Source of the DNA: Palsa-870 sp039935415
GTDB taxonomy: Bacteria; Chloroflexota; Dormibacteria; Dormibacterales; Dormibacteraceae
Length of the DNA: 26,288 bases
Direction of reading: 5' to 3'
NCBI GenBank assembly: GCA_039935415.1
Contig: JBDTKH010000074.1
Coordinates: 1-26,288 of the forward strand
Part shown: one piece after another, positions 7,773 to 14,470 of the stretch
Numbering within the stretch: position 1 is the first letter of the stretch
Layout of the letters: every line of letters starts with the position of its first letter
Position numbers and translations under genes: made by a program
The notes under the pieces: generated by a model
The model's database searches: none
What the model was told of the DNA's origin: nothing
What the model saw: only the letters and a program-made list of their open reading frames with translations

Positions 7773-7843
7773 CACCCCCACCCGGCGGCACTCCCACCCG
7801 GTCGCCGCAAGCGGCGACCGACCTCCCCACATGGTGGGGAGGT
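7773..7843 (+). repeat. Dispersed hairpin repeat, copy a (inside the ccm operon)
   Basis: Two adjacent perfect hairpins follow a CACCCCCACCCGG leader. One is GGTCGCCGC/GCGGCGACC (7800-7808 with 7811-7819, 2-nt loop). The other is ACCTCCCCAC/GTGGGGAGGT (7821-7830 with 7834-7843, 3-nt loop). The reverse complement resembles copies d and e (hairpin, then GGTGGG/GGTGGC, then GCCGGGTGGGGG). The second hairpin contains the GTG used as ccmB start. It sits between ccmA and ccmB and could attenuate or stabilise the operon mRNA. Confidence 0.8.
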
Positions 7844-8507
7844 GACTAATTCCGTTTCGGTTGCGCTTGCTGTCGCGCGCAAGGATCTGCGGTCTGAGTG
7901 GCGCACGCGCGAGATCGTGCCTGCCCTCGCTCAGTTTGTCGTCCTGGCGTTGGTGATCGCGAACTTCGGGTTCCAGATCGACGCCCGCAACGCACCGGCC
8001 ATTGCTCCCGGCGTGCTGTGGCTGGCCCTGGTCTTCGCGGGGCTCGTCGCTTTCGGCCGTGCGTTCGCCGCGGAGCGTGAGCAGTCGTCGCTCGAAGCGA
8101 TGCTCATGACGCCCGCCTCGCCTGTCGCGATCTTCGCGGGCAAGGCGATGGCCGCCGCGATCCTGCTGGTCGGGTGCGAAGTGGTGCTGCTGCCGGCGCT
8201 GACGTTGTTCTTCGGGACGCCGCTGTCGCTGCCCATCGTGGCCGCCGTTCTGCTCGCCACCATCGGGATGGCGGCGCTCGGCTGTCTCTTTGCCGCGATG
8301 GTGGCGCGGGTGCGAGCGCGCGAACTCCTGCTGCCTCTGCTGACTCTGCCGCTGTGGATCCCGTTCATCGTCGTCGGCGGGCAGGCGGTGCAGGTCGCGA
8401 TGGGTGCGGGTGGGAGCTACGACCAGGCGCTCGCCCTGCTTATCGACTTCGACATACTGTTCGTCGTGCTCGCCTCGCTCGCGTCGCGATTCGTGCTCGA
8501 TGAATAG
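7842..8507 (+). CDS. ccmB: Heme exporter/ABC permease subunit CcmB
   Basis: The 221-residue integral membrane protein begins ALAVARKDLRSEWRTRE, the characteristic CcmB N-terminus. It then shows about six hydrophobic segments with the conserved GRAFAAEREQSSLEAMLMTP loop after the second. It is the membrane partner of CcmA in the CcmABC complex. The only workable start is the GTG at 7842, which lies inside the second hairpin of the dispersed repeat, so the repeat supplies the start codon and adjoining G-rich sequence. The 3' end overlaps ccmC by 8 nt. Confidence 0.92.
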   Translation: MTNSVSVALAVARKDLRSEWRTREIVPALAQFVVLALVIANFGFQIDARNAPAIAPGVLWLALVFAGLVAFGRAFAAEREQSSLEAMLMTPASPVAIFAGKAMAAAILLVGCEVVLLPALTLFFGTPLSLPIVAAVLLATIGMAALGCLFAAMVARVRARELLLPLLTLPLWIPFIVVGGQAVQVAMGAGGSYDQALALLIDFDILFVVLASLASRFVLDE

Positions 8508-9195
8508 ATACGAGGCCGCCGCGGTCGGAGCGACCGTGCTGATGCTCCTGGCCGCGGGCGCGATCTTCCTGTACGCGCCGACGGACGCGCTGCAGGGTCC
8601 AGTGCAGCGCATCTTCTACCTTCACGTGAGCGCCGCCATCGCCGCCTTCGCGAGCTTTGCAGTCGTGTTCGTGGGCGGGTTCGTCTACCTCTGGCGCGAG
8701 AGCGAGGTTGCCGACCGCCTGGCTCGCGCGGGTGCGCTCGTCGGTCTCGTCTTCACGACGGTCACCCTGGTGATGGGCATGATGTGGGCCAAACCGATCT
8801 GGGGGACTTTCTGGACGTGGGACGCACGGCTGACCTCGACGCTGGTGCTCTGGATCATCTATGCCGGCTACCTGCTAGTCCGCCGCCTGGCCGATCCCGG
8901 CCGGCAGGCGGCCCGGTTTGCCGCGATCGTGGGCATCTTCGGCTTCATCGACGTGCCGATCGTTTACTTCAGCGTCACGTGGTGGCGGACGCAGCACCCC
9001 GGCCCGATCATCGTCAGCGATGCGCTTCCGCCGGCGATGCTCGCGACGTTCCTGTTCACCATGGTTTGCACGCTGGCGCTGGCAGCCGTGATGATCGCGA
9101 TCCGCTATCGCATCGAGACGCTGGCGGATACTGCGCAGACCGCGAAATCGCCGGCGCCGATCCTGACTACGCGTGAACCGGAGTCCGCCCGGTGA
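8500..9195 (+). CDS. ccmC: Heme-handling protein CcmC
   Basis: This 231-residue protein with six membrane helices belongs to the heme handling family. It loads heme onto CcmE. The WWD motif reads WGTFWTWDARLTSTLVLW, with conserved flanking histidines in FYLHVSAA and in RTQHPGPI. The start is the ATG at 8500 within the end of ccmB (8-nt overlap), and the end forms a GTGA overlap with ccmD. Frame extension further upstream runs through ccmB and is not needed for homology. Confidence 0.95.
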   Translation: MNRYEAAAVGATVLMLLAAGAIFLYAPTDALQGPVQRIFYLHVSAAIAAFASFAVVFVGGFVYLWRESEVADRLARAGALVGLVFTTVTLVMGMMWAKPIWGTFWTWDARLTSTLVLWIIYAGYLLVRRLADPGRQAARFAAIVGIFGFIDVPIVYFSVTWWRTQHPGPIIVSDALPPAMLATFLFTMVCTLALAAVMIAIRYRIETLADTAQTAKSPAPILTTREPESAR

Positions 9196-9296
9196 TCTAC
9201 CTGGTGGTGGCGTACGCATTCGCGGTGGTCGTCCTGGGCGGCTATCTCGTCTGGTCGTTGCGACGACTTCGTGAGCTGACACGAAAAGAGCCGTAA
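9192..9296 (+). CDS. ccmD: Small membrane protein CcmD
   Basis: A 34-codon frame starts with GTG overlapping the ccmC TGA. The peptide is one transmembrane helix (IYLVVAYAFAVVVLGGYLVW) followed by a basic tail SLRRLRELTRKEP. Length, N-out helix and Arg-rich cytoplasmic tail are exactly what is known for CcmD, the small subunit that helps release holo-CcmE from CcmABC. Its place right after ccmC is also the usual one. Near its end the codons CGA AAA GAG contain a run of four A that could allow slippage into the next gene's frame. Confidence 0.82.
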   Translation: MIYLVVAYAFAVVVLGGYLVWSLRRLRELTRKEP

Positions 9297-10429
9297 TCAT
9301 CGGCGGCGGACCGGCCGGCGACGCGGTCGCGGCTGGTCTCAGGGATGCGGGTTTTGACGGCGCGGTCACCATCGTGGGCGCCGAGCGGGTGCTGCCCTAC
9401 GAGCGGCCGCACCTGAGCAAGGGATACCTGCTCGGCACGGTGTCGCGCGATCGGCTTCCACTGAGGCCTGCCGAGCAATATCGAGAGCTTCAGGTCGACT
9501 TGTTGCTGGGTGAAAAGGTTGTCGATCTCGGGCTCGAGCGCCGTGCCGTGCGGCTGGAAAGCGGCAAGACCGTACCCTGGGATCTCCTCTGTGTCGCAAC
9601 CGGGTCGACCGCACGGGTTCCGGCTGGCCTTGGCGATGCGCTCTATCTACGGCAGCTGACTGAGGCCGACACCCTTAGGGCCGTGATCGATCGTGCTCAG
9701 CCTCTTTCGATCATTGGCGCCGGATTCATTGGATGCGAGGTGGCGGCGGTCGCGACGCAGAAGGGGTGCCCCGTGACGATGTACGAGGCGTTGGATCAGC
9801 CACTGCTCAGAGTCATCGGACCAGAGCTAGGCGCATACATCGCCGGCGTTCACCGCGCCCACGGCGTAGACCTGCGGCTCAACGTGAAGTCTCCGGTGAT
9901 GATTGGGCATTGCCTCGTCGCAGCAGGTTCGGTTCCGCAGATCTTTGAGGCGGGCGCGGCAGGGCTGAAGATCGACCGAGGGATCGTCGTGGATGCGGTG
10001 GGCAGGACTTCGGAGCCCGGCGTATATGCCGCCGGCGACGTGACGCGCTTCTACAGCTCTCAGTACGAGACGCACATTCGCGTCGAACATTTCCAGACCG
10101 CGCAGCGGCAGGGTTTCGCGGTCGGTCGCGCGATGGCGGGCGCGACCGAGCCGTACAGCGAGGTGCCGTGGTTCTGGTCGGACCAGTACGACGTGAACGT
10201 CCAGTACGCCGGGGCCGGCCTCGCGTGGGACGAGATCGTGGTCCGGGGAACGATGGGGCAGCCACCGTTCAGCGTGTTCTACCTTGCCGGCGGCAGCCTG
10301 GTGGCGGTCGCCGGCGTGAACGACCACCACACGGTCGCCCGCGCGCGGCACGTCATGCAGGAGCGGGCCTCGGTCAGCCGCTCTCAGCTGGAGGATCCGG
10401 GCTTTGATCTTCGGCGAGCGCTTGCTTGA
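9281..10429 (+). CDS. FAD-dependent NAD(P)H ferredoxin/rubredoxin-type reductase, no canonical start
   Basis: The protein has the two-dinucleotide-fold layout of BphA4/rubredoxin-type reductases. An N-terminal FAD motif VIIGGGPAGDAVAAGL is followed by PYERPHLSKGYL, a second Rossmann motif GAGFIGCEVA (about residues 146-155), the FAD-contacting YAAGDVTRF, EHFQTAQRQG and a reductase C-terminal domain from EVPWFWSDQYD. It probably passes electrons from NAD(P)H to a ferredoxin-like partner. The frame is open from 9275, but ATG, GTG and TTG are absent before GTG 9374, which lies after the FAD motif. I place the start provisionally at ACG 9281. The gene overlaps ccmD in the -1 frame and the convergent Nudix gene by 56 nt. 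Confidence 0.82.
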   Translation, partial: TKRAVIIGGGPAGDAVAAGLRDAGFDGAVTIVGAERVLPYERPHLSKGYLLGTVSRDRLPLRPAEQYRELQVDLLLGEKVVDLGLERRAVRLESGKTVPWDLLCVATGSTARVPAGLGDALYLRQLTEADTLRAVIDRAQPLSIIGAGFIGCEVAAVATQKGCPVTMYEALDQPLLRVIGPELGAYIAGVHRAHGVDLRLNVKSPVMIGHCLVAAGSVPQIFEAGAAGLKIDRGIVVDAVGRTSEPGVYAAGDVTRFYSSQYETHIRVEHFQTAQRQGFAVGRAMAGATEPYSEVPWFWSDQYDVNVQYAGAGLAWDEIVVRGTMGQPPFSVFYLAGGSLVAVAGVNDHHTVARARHVMQERASVSRSQLEDPGFDLRRALA

Positions 10430-10970
10430 GCTTGGGTATGAGCCCGGCGACGATCCGCTCGGTCAGCCCCCACACCACGCTCTCTTCGTGCGCCAGGTAT
10501 CGGAACCGCCAGGGATCGCCTGACTGCAGCCAGGCGCTGTCGTCCAGCAGCCTGTCGAGGGGGATCGCCAGCACGCCTTCCAGCTCGCGCTCGTCGTGGA
10601 CGAACGCTGGCACAGGGTCCGGCAGGTGGGCGACGAAAGGCACGACCGAGAAGTTCGAGACCGCCGCGTAGATCGGTTCGCCCGCGCCCAGCGGGACCAA
10701 CCGGCCCAGTGGGACGCCGATCTCCTCCTCGACCTCCCGCTGGGCCGCCTCCCAGGCCGATTCGCCGGTCTTCACACCCCCGCCGGGCAGGGCGACCTGG
10801 CCGGGGTGGTCCCTGAGGTCGGCCCGGCGCCTCACGAAGGGCACCATCCACCGGCCGTCCTGGCGGTACAGAATGAATACGACCGCGGCCGGCCGGGCGC
10901 CGCGCCTGAACTCGCCCCAGCCGTCGATCGGGTAGAACAGGCGTTCGAGCCGCGCGAGGATGGCGCTCAA
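10374..10970 (-). CDS. Nudix hydrolase, CoA pyrophosphatase type
   Basis: A 198-residue Nudix protein. The Nudix box spans residues 64-86 (G-x5-E-x7-REVEEEIG). It is preceded by LRDHPGQVALPGG, the extra motif of CoA pyrophosphatases (NudL/PCD1, UPF0035). The expected reaction is cleavage of CoA or its oxidised or acyl derivatives to phosphopantetheine and 3',5'-ADP. The TTG start (10970-10968) has an AAAGGA Shine-Dalgarno sequence 6 nt upstream, in contrast to the leaderless genes. The 3' end overlaps the oncoming reductase gene by 56 nt, so the two transcripts are complementary at their ends. Confidence 0.9.
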   Translation of the reverse strand: MSAILARLERLFYPIDGWGEFRRGARPAAVVFILYRQDGRWMVPFVRRRADLRDHPGQVALPGGGVKTGESAWEAAQREVEEEIGVPLGRLVPLGAGEPIYAAVSNFSVVPFVAHLPDPVPAFVHDERELEGVLAIPLDRLLDDSAWLQSGDPWRFRYLAHEESVVWGLTERIVAGLIPKLKQALAEDQSPDPPAESG

Positions 10971-11026
10971 GATCGTTCCTTTGAGATCTGGGCGGGAGCC
11001 TTTAAGCTAGGAAAGGTAGCTGAACC

Positions 11027-11386
11027 ATGATCGACCACACGAGCAACCGAATCGAGCAGCAGGAGACCGCCCTTCGCCGGCTGAATCGGCGGCGCTACGC
11101 CTTCCAGCGGATGCTGGAGGCGACCGACCGCGTGCTCTGGCGCCTCGAAGAGATGAACCGCGACGGGGTCAAGACGGTGCCCGCCCCGGTTCGCGCCGAG
11201 CTCCGCCAGGTGGTCGACTCGATGCCCAACCACGTCCGCGAGCCGCTTCGCGACGGCGGGCAGGTGCAGGACACCCTGGACAGCCTTTTCGAGGTCCAGG
11301 AGCGGCTCTTCAGGTGGCGCTACCCGGACTGGCAGGACATCGAGCCGGACGGCGACGAGTCCAACGACTTCGGGTACGCCTCCTAG
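11027..11386 (+). CDS. Hypothetical helical protein
   Basis: The product is 119 residues, charged, predicted mostly alpha-helical and without membrane segments or cysteines. The first 50 residues (RIEQQETALRRLNRRRYAFQRML and onward) look like a coiled coil. The C-terminus is acidic (DIEPDGDESNDF). I recognise no family. An AGGAAAGG Shine-Dalgarno-like stretch lies about 10 nt before the ATG, with a TAAGCT -10-like hexamer at 11003. It is divergent from the Nudix gene (56 bp between) and convergent with the ZIP gene (11 bp between the stops). Codon use is like its neighbours, so it is likely a real gene. Confidence 0.7.
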   Translation: MIDHTSNRIEQQETALRRLNRRRYAFQRMLEATDRVLWRLEEMNRDGVKTVPAPVRAELRQVVDSMPNHVREPLRDGGQVQDTLDSLFEVQERLFRWRYPDWQDIEPDGDESNDFGYAS

Positions 11387-11397
11387 ACCGACAACCC

Positions 11398-12180
11398 TCA
11401 CGCGCCGCTGGCGGCGGTGAGGAACAGGTCGGTGGCGAACGCGGTCAGGAACCCGAGCAGCAGCCCCCAGGCGAACACGGGCGGGGAGCTCAGCCTGCGC
11501 CCGAGGTTGAACAGCTCGTTCAGCACGTAGAGCAGCGCGCCGGCGGCGACGGCCAGGAAGGCAACCGAGAGGTAGGAGGAGCTCGCCAGGTAGCCGATCC
11601 ACGTCCCGAGGAAGGTCGGACCGCCTCCGATGAGGCCCGCCAAGCCGAGGAACTTCCAGGAGGCCGGCTTCGGCCCGGTCGTCATCGGGGCCGCGATCCC
11701 GAACCCTTCGGTGACGTTGTGCAGGGCGAACCCGACGGCCAGCACGCCCGTGAAAGCGATCGCACCGATGTGGGCGGATTCGCCGATCGCCAGGCCTTCC
11801 GACAGGTTGTGCAGGCCGAGCCCAGTGGCGATCGCGAGCGAGACCGACTGCGGGCTTGGTGTCGTCGTCCCATGCTTCAGGCGGCCGAAGAGCGTGCGGT
11901 TGAAGTACACGAGCCCGAGCAGGCCGGCCGCGATGCCGATCGCGAAGATGGCGGCCATCGCGACGAACGAGTTGTGGCTGCCCTGCTTGAGGGCCGCCTC
12001 GACCGGGCCACCCGCGTGGCTCAGGATGTCCCAGAGGAGAAACACGAGGATTCCGGTCGCGAAAGCGTTCAGGAAGCCCTGCATTCCCTTGGGCAGACCG
12101 CGCATGCGCGCGACGGGCAGGCCGAGAAAAACCGTGGCGCCTGCGATGGCGCCCAGAAGAACGGCCGCTCCCTGGCTCAT
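11398..12180 (-). CDS. ZIP family metal transporter
   Basis: A 260-residue membrane protein with about eight helices. It contains the ZIP binuclear metal site: HNLSEG at 124-129 in helix 4 and HNVTEG at 154-159 in helix 5. A short cytoplasmic loop with KHG lies between helices 3 and 4. ZIP proteins of this ZupT/GufA group move Zn, Mn or Fe into the cytoplasm. The gene is divergent from a DtxR/MntR-type regulator with only 28 bp between the starts, and operator-like palindromes lie there. Metal-dependent repression is therefore likely, with Mn or Fe as plausible as Zn. Confidence 0.93.
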   Translation of the reverse strand: MSQGAAVLLGAIAGATVFLGLPVARMRGLPKGMQGFLNAFATGILVFLLWDILSHAGGPVEAALKQGSHNSFVAMAAIFAIGIAAGLLGLVYFNRTLFGRLKHGTTTPSPQSVSLAIATGLGLHNLSEGLAIGESAHIGAIAFTGVLAVGFALHNVTEGFGIAAPMTTGPKPASWKFLGLAGLIGGGPTFLGTWIGYLASSSYLSVAFLAVAAGALLYVLNELFNLGRRLSSPPVFAWGLLLGFLTAFATDLFLTAASGA

Positions 12181-12195
12181 AGTGTGTTCACGTGG

Positions 12196-12231
12196 TTAGT
12201 ACGTACAAATGCGCGAATTAGATAAGTCTAA
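12196..12231 (+). promoter_or_regulatory. Two DtxR/MntR-like operator palindromes (TTAG-N6-CWAA)
   Basis: Two 14-bp palindromes share the pattern TTAG-N6-CWAA. One at 12196-12209 has a perfect GTACGTAC core, and one at 12218-12231 has perfect TTAGA/TCTAA arms. Their centres are 22 bp apart, two helical turns, so two dimers could bind the same face. DtxR-family sites such as IdeR and MntR boxes use TTAG/CTAA half-sites. The second site lies inside codons 4-8 of the regulator gene, which suits autorepression plus control of the divergent ZIP transporter. Confidence 0.6.
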
Positions 12232-12904
12232 CGAGGGCCTGACGGGCCCCTCCGAAGTCGTCTCCCGCTACCTGGAGGCGATCTACTACATGTGGGCCGA
12301 GGGCGAGCCGCTCCGGAGCGCCAGGCTCGCTGACTGGCTGGGGGTGAGCCGCCCGACCGTGACGGTTGCCCTTCGGCGGATGACCCGCGACGGCATGGTG
12401 CGACTGAACGGGCGGAAGGAGATCGAGCTGACGGCGCGCGGCAAGAAGATCGCCGAGTCGATAGTCAGGCGCCACAGGATCATGGAGCGGTGGCTGACCG
12501 ACGGTTTGGGCCTGGACTGGGTCACGGCCGACGCCGAGGCGGCCCGCCTCGAGCATGCGGTCTCCGAGGTGGTCGAGCGGCGCCTGTACGAAGTGCTCGG
12601 GCGGCCGTCGACCTGCCCGCACGGCAACCCGATCCCCGGGCACTCAGAAGCGTTGAAGGGAGAGGTGCGGCTGGCCACGCTGGCCAGGGGCGCCCGGGCC
12701 AGCATCTCGCGGGTCTCCGAAGTGGCCGAGCGCGAGGCGCCGCTGCTGCTCGCCTACCTCGCCGATCGCAAGCTCGTGCCGGGGCGCGAGGTCAAGGTGC
12801 TGGAGGTCGACGGGATGGGGAAGACGCTGCGCATCCAGGCGGGCGGGCGGGCGATCACGCTGAGCCACGAAACGGCCGCGAAAGTGTGGGCCGTCCCAGC
12901 CTGA
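12209..12904 (+). CDS. DtxR/MntR-family metal-dependent transcriptional regulator
   Basis: The 231-residue protein has three parts: an N-terminal winged helix (SEVVSRYLEAIYYMW, then RLADWLGVSRPTVTVALRRM), a helical metal-binding and dimerisation domain containing RRHRIMERWLTD, EAARLEHAVSE and CPHGNPIPG, and a C-terminal SH3/FeoA-like domain. These are the hallmarks of DtxR-type repressors that bind Fe(II) or Mn(II). The Met used at the first metal ligand of DtxR cannot be assigned without alignment, so the metal is open. The ATG at 12209 is needed to keep the N-terminal helix. It lies inside the first palindrome of the operator pair. Confidence 0.93.
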   Translation: MRELDKSNEGLTGPSEVVSRYLEAIYYMWAEGEPLRSARLADWLGVSRPTVTVALRRMTRDGMVRLNGRKEIELTARGKKIAESIVRRHRIMERWLTDGLGLDWVTADAEAARLEHAVSEVVERRLYEVLGRPSTCPHGNPIPGHSEALKGEVRLATLARGARASISRVSEVAEREAPLLLAYLADRKLVPGREVKVLEVDGMGKTLRIQAGGRAITLSHETAAKVWAVPA

Positions 12905-12917
12905 TCCGCGGCTCGGG

Positions 12918-13319
12918 CTAAGCCGGCTGCGGCTGCCCGCAGAAGGCGCACCTGCGGGCGTCGATGGGGATCTCGCTCAGGCACTCGGGGCACTTCTTGG
13001 TCGTCGGGTCCGCCGGCGGCTCCTTGTGCGACCGGGCGACGAGCGCCGTGTACGGGATCACGACGAAGAAGTAGATGACCGCGGCGACGATCACGAACGC
13101 CAGCAGCGCGTTGATGAATTCGCCGTAGAGGAACTTGCTGTTGTTGATCGTGAAGTAGAGGCTGGCGAAGTTGGGCTGGCCGCCCATGGCGGCGATGAGG
13201 GGAGTCACCAGGTCCTTGACGAACGCCGTTATGACGACACCGAACGCCACGCCGATGACGACAGCGATCGCCAGCTCGACCACATTGCCCCGCAGCAGGA
13301 ACGCCTTGAACCCTCTCAT
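12918..13319 (-). CDS. mscL: Large-conductance mechanosensitive channel MscL with C-terminal zinc ribbon
   Basis: MscL opens under membrane tension and protects against osmotic downshock. The 133-residue product starts FKAFLLRGNVVELAIAVVIG (N-terminal helix and TM1 with the conserved RGNVVDLA-type motif). It continues with the DLVTPLIA turn and TM2 FINALLAFVIVAAVIYFFVV. Where most MscL end in a cytoplasmic helix, this one has a zinc ribbon, CPECLSEIPIDARRCAFCG, with two CxxC pairs. An AAAGGA Shine-Dalgarno sequence lies 10 nt before the ATG. It is 21 nt downstream of the dehydrogenase gene on the same strand and probably co-transcribed. Confidence 0.93.
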   Translation of the reverse strand: MRGFKAFLLRGNVVELAIAVVIGVAFGVVITAFVKDLVTPLIAAMGGQPNFASLYFTINNSKFLYGEFINALLAFVIVAAVIYFFVVIPYTALVARSHKEPPADPTTKKCPECLSEIPIDARRCAFCGQPQPA

Positions 13320-13340
13320 CTCCGATCCATCCTTTCTGAC

Positions 13341-14396
13341 CTAATCCGCCGACAGGGACAGCACGACCTTCCCAAACTGCTCGGCTGCATCGAGTCGAGC
13401 GAGCGCGTCCTGCACCTGTGCCAACGGATAGATGGTGTCGACTACTGGACGCAGCCCGTTCTCGATCGCTTTGAGCACGGCCTCGAACTCCGAGGCATTG
13501 CCCATTGTCGATCCAAGCAGCCCGGCGTGGCGAAAGAAAAGGCGCGGCATGGTGATCTCCGCCTTGACTCCGGACGTCGATCCGCACGTGACAACGCGCC
13601 CACCGATCGCGAGCGAGCGCATGGACTCCTCGAGGGTTGCCGGCCCCACGTGCTCGAAGACGACGTCGACGCCGTCACCTGTCGCCTCGCGCACGGCCTT
13701 GCTGAAGTCCTTCGAGTCGAACACCGCCTCCGCTCCAAGCTCGAGGGCGCGCCGGCGTTTTTCCTCGGAGCGGCTGGTGGCGAGGACGCGCGCCCCCAGG
13801 TGTTTGGCGATGCGGATCGCGGCCACCGCGACGCCGGCCCCGGCTCCGACCACCAGCACGGTCTCGTCGGCCTGCAGCCGGGCTCGAGTCGTGAGCATCC
13901 GCCACGCGGTCAGGAAGGTCAACGGAAAGGCCGCGGCCTCGGTCCAGGACAGGGCGGTGGGCTTGCGGAAGACGTTGCGCGCGTCGACGTGGATCAGCTC
14001 GCACGCGGCGCCGTCGGAGTGCTCGCCGAGGACACCGAAATGCGGGCACCTGACGTTTTGCCCGGCGCGGCACCACTCGCACTCCCAGCAGCACAGCGTG
14101 GGAAAGATGACCACCTCGTCGCCGGGCCTCCAGGCCGGATCGCCGCTCGACTGCACGACGCCCGCCCCGTCCGCCGCAATGACACGAGGCGGAGTGATGC
14201 GCTGGGCCCCGTGGGCGAGCCAGAGGTCCAGGTGGTTGATCGAGGCCGCCTTGATCGCCACGGCGACCATTCCGGGCGCGGCGTCTGTCTTCGGCCGCTC
14301 TCGGATTCGAACGCCCGCCGGCCCGATGGGTTCCTCGTAGACTGCCGCCCGGCCCTGGCTCAATATGTGGACAGCGGAGGCGGAAGAAGAGTTCAT
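13341..14396 (-). CDS. Medium-chain dehydrogenase/reductase (zinc-binding alcohol dehydrogenase family) with structural-zinc lobe only
   Basis: A 351-residue MDR enzyme with an N-terminal GroES-like domain, NAD(P)-binding Rossmann domain VLVVGAGAGVAVAAI, and the MDR tail. The structural zinc lobe is intact: CCWECEWCRAGQNVRC. The usual catalytic-zinc Cys is replaced (ASINHLDLWLAHG), and the GHE motif reads AADGAG. It therefore probably works as a zinc-independent reductase, like quinone or enoyl reductases, rather than as an alcohol dehydrogenase. Substrate unknown. The start codon has an AACTTA (TAAGTT on the coding strand) box 6 nt upstream, again a leaderless layout. Confidence 0.9.
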   Translation of the reverse strand: MNSSSASAVHILSQGRAAVYEEPIGPAGVRIRERPKTDAAPGMVAVAIKAASINHLDLWLAHGAQRITPPRVIAADGAGVVQSSGDPAWRPGDEVVIFPTLCCWECEWCRAGQNVRCPHFGVLGEHSDGAACELIHVDARNVFRKPTALSWTEAAAFPLTFLTAWRMLTTRARLQADETVLVVGAGAGVAVAAIRIAKHLGARVLATSRSEEKRRRALELGAEAVFDSKDFSKAVREATGDGVDVVFEHVGPATLEESMRSLAIGGRVVTCGSTSGVKAEITMPRLFFRHAGLLGSTMGNASEFEAVLKAIENGLRPVVDTIYPLAQVQDALARLDAAEQFGKVVLSLSAD

Positions 14397-14402
14397 TTGC
14401 GA

Positions 14403-14408
14403 AACTTA
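14403..14408 (-). promoter_or_regulatory. -10 box (TAAGTT) of a leaderless promoter for the 13341-14396 gene
   Basis: On the minus strand TAAGTT is followed by 6 nt and the ATG at 14396-14394. No Shine-Dalgarno sequence is present. The geometry is close to the other TANNNT-start pairs in the window. Confidence 0.45.
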
Positions 14409-14470
14409 ACCAGATGCGCGCCGCGCCGCGTTCGACAGGAACCTAAACTCTGGATTCTCGTTCAACAGCT

